This document shows, piece by piece, positions 62,701 to 64,000 of a stretch of DNA of 64,000 nucleotides. The DNA comes from Coturnix japonica (Eukaryota; Chordata; Aves; Galliformes; Phasianidae), in contig NC_029518.1 of the NCBI RefSeq assembly GCF_001577835.2, positions 30,249,462 through 30,313,461 on the forward strand, in the 5' to 3' direction. The first letter of the stretch is position 1; each line of letters opens with the position of its first letter. The translations under genes and the position numbers were made by a program. The notes beneath the pieces are model-generated. The model did not search any database. It had not been told where the DNA came from and worked only from the letters and a program-made list of their open reading frames with translations.

Positions 62701-64000
62701 GCCTTTGTTTTGGCACCTGTAAAGTGGAACATGGCTAATACAGTTTTTGTGAAGGACAAAAACTTGCATCAGAGGGAACCTTTTGAAGGCTGTGTTAACC
62801 TTGCTGATTCACCCTGTCTCCCTGTTATCCACTTAGTCTGCAGTAGTGGAGCATTTTGAAGTAAAATCTGGGAATAATTTTGAGGATAACTTGCTCCAGA
62901 TATCATCTGTATGTGTGCATCTTACTGCATTCCACTCCCTTATGCCTATTTATTCTGTTGTTGAGGTGGTTTTCATCATTGACTGAATATTTTTATTCTT
63001 CTTTCTGTTTTAACAGTCTGCTTTTGACAAACTCTTCCACTGTCCTCCATGTTCAGTTTACATGTATCTGGTTAGGAAAACTTCCTCCAACATTGTATTA
63101 TTTCCATGTCTAGTGGTTGCACTCTCAGCATTACTATGAGCTTCTGATAGTATGCAGTTGTACAGAGGGCCTACTATATCTTTTATAAACAACAGAAGGT
63201 GCTTTGATTAAGGATGCCTATTTAATGTTTACTGCTAGCTCTTCTACAAATACATCATGCATGCATTCAGTATTGCAATAGTGCTCTTCAGCTGTTCCAT
63301 GGGATGTTTTGAGGATTATTCTTGTTATTTCTAGTTTTTAGGTGATAAAGATGTTAATGTTTAATAGCAGTGTGAATGTGATGTGCATTGTACAAAAATG
63401 TTCAACAGAGTTAATGCTGTTTAACTTGATTTACAGCCATGCAGGATATACCTATTGTGGATCTTGTGCAGCCCATGCTTACAAGCAAGTAGATCCAAAT
63501 ATTACGTAAGTATTAAACTCTTCTTTAGGAATCTTAAGATGAGGTCTAGGAAGTGTTCTTTGTTACCCTTATATTTTTGGTTTTTTGTATACTGAAGTAT
63601 TTGATCACATTCTGCATTGGTTATTTAGTGCAGGATTACAAGCTGAATGCTACCAGGATTGTCTTCTGCTATGGAGAAAAATAACCATTGTGTGTATATA
63701 ATACTTAAAGCCAATGAAAGTTACTTGTTGTAATAGTTTTAAATGGACTTGTGTTACTAATGGCAGAGACTCAAAAGCCCAAAATTAAAAAAAACAAAAC
63801 ACCAACAACCAACAACACCAACAAGAAACATCCCCCACTGTAGTTTGTGTCTGCATCTAAAGGTATAAAGAGACTTTATTCTAGAAAGAAGTATAATTCT
63901 TTCCTGTTTTGACAGCAACATTTGTTCAATGTGAATTTTAAAACATCTCCAGTATTTTCTCACTGTATGCATCTTGCAATGCCAGTCTAAAAACTGGCTC
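53434..64000 (+). CDS. MEMO1: MEMO1, exons 1-3 of an incomplete gene
   Basis: MEMO1 (mediator of cell motility 1) is a cytoplasmic protein of about 297 residues with a dioxygenase-like fold that binds metal (copper or iron reported). It acts downstream of ErbB2 on microtubules and migration. Exons seen: 53434-53494, 61705-61786 and 63437-63505, all with GT-AG borders and a continuous frame, giving about the first 70 residues. The protein starts [20 protein letters not shown], then [20 protein letters not shown], then the [20 protein letters not shown] block, nearly identical to human. His49, a metal ligand in human MEMO1, is present in PHAGY. The other ligands lie in exons beyond the right edge. 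Start choice: first ATG of the transcript frame, ACCAAGATGTCC, conserved with human. Intron 3 begins at 63506. Confidence 0.97.
53721..56657 (+). other. MEMO1 intron 1, first part
   Basis: Intron 1 runs 53495-61704. The part near exon 1 is still GC-rich to about 54.0 kb, then becomes average. The antisense open frames at 53491-54550 result from high GC and overlap each other; none resembles a known protein. Confidence 0.55.
56658..56810 (-). repeat. CR1 3'-end fragment in MEMO1 intron 1
   Basis: The plus strand shows the complement of a CR1 3' end: GAATTGTAGAATGGCTTAGG, then TTGGAAAGGACCTCGAGGAC, then CAGGTTGCACAGGGCCCCAC. About 150 bases remain. Orientation is antisense to MEMO1. Tail repeats are mostly lost, so it is an old copy. 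Confidence 0.88.
56811..61704 (+). other. MEMO1 intron 1, second part; nothing recognised
   Basis: About 4.9 kb of average composition with a G10 run near 57390 and several T-rich stretches. No repeat family, RNA gene or extra exon is recognised. The 117-codon open frame at 61196-61549 is rich in hydrophobic residues but has no family I know. Confidence 0.5.
61787..63436 (+). other. MEMO1 intron 2; nothing recognised
   Basis: 1.65-kb AT-rich intron. The intron 3 start (63506-64000) is likewise plain, apart from a short CAA-rich run at 63797-63826. Confidence 0.55.

Overview
The window is vertebrate nuclear DNA from a bird, most likely a galliform close to chicken. Introns are GT-AG, exons are small, promoters are CpG islands, and the dispersed repeats are avian CR1 LINE 3' ends. 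The predicted spastin is 613 residues and ZnT6 about 460, matching the chicken proteins as I remember them. All identifications come from reading translated exons against remembered vertebrate proteins; no search was run.

Layout. Four protein-coding genes lie in the order SLC30A6 (-), SPAST (-), DPY30 (+), MEMO1 (+, incomplete at the right edge). This is the mirror image of human 2p22.3 (MEMO1-DPY30-SPAST-SLC30A6), so ancestral synteny is kept. 1-11.5 kb: SLC30A6, 14 exons, with CR1 fragments in introns 1, 3 and 6. 11.5-16.75 kb: no coding sequence; probably the long SPAST 3' UTR, ending a few hundred bases short of the SLC30A6 promoter. 16.75-44.43 kb: SPAST, 17 exons, whose 16 internal and terminal coding exons have the lengths I know for human. 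44.44-45.2 kb: compact GC-rich head-to-head promoter shared by SPAST and DPY30, followed by a tRNA-derived, CR1-tailed SINE in the inferred first DPY30 intron. 45.2-49.2 kb: DPY30, complete. 49.2-52.5 kb: intergenic, nothing recognised. 52.5-64 kb: MEMO1 CpG island, exon 1, an 8.2-kb intron, exons 2 and 3, and the start of intron 3.

The genes do not form one pathway. ZnT6 helps load zinc into the early secretory pathway, spastin severs microtubules, DPY30 is a core subunit of the SET1/MLL H3K4 methyltransferases, and MEMO1 is a metal-binding regulator of cell motility. The shared SPAST/DPY30 promoter is the one clear regulatory coupling.

Most notable points: (i) SLC30A6 exon 8 is two bases short of the conserved frame at an A5 run, which as written truncates ZnT6 after about 156 residues and is either a sequence error or a real allele; (ii) a two-unit tRNA-like SINE with a CR1-like tail and an unusual 12-mer repeat end sits beside the bidirectional promoter; (iii) overlapping upstream ATGs in SPAST and SLC30A6; (iv) a perfect 9-bp inverted repeat between SPAST and DPY30; (v) tandem splice acceptors at SPAST exons 4 and 8. 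I saw no mobile operon, virus-like element or wholly new system.
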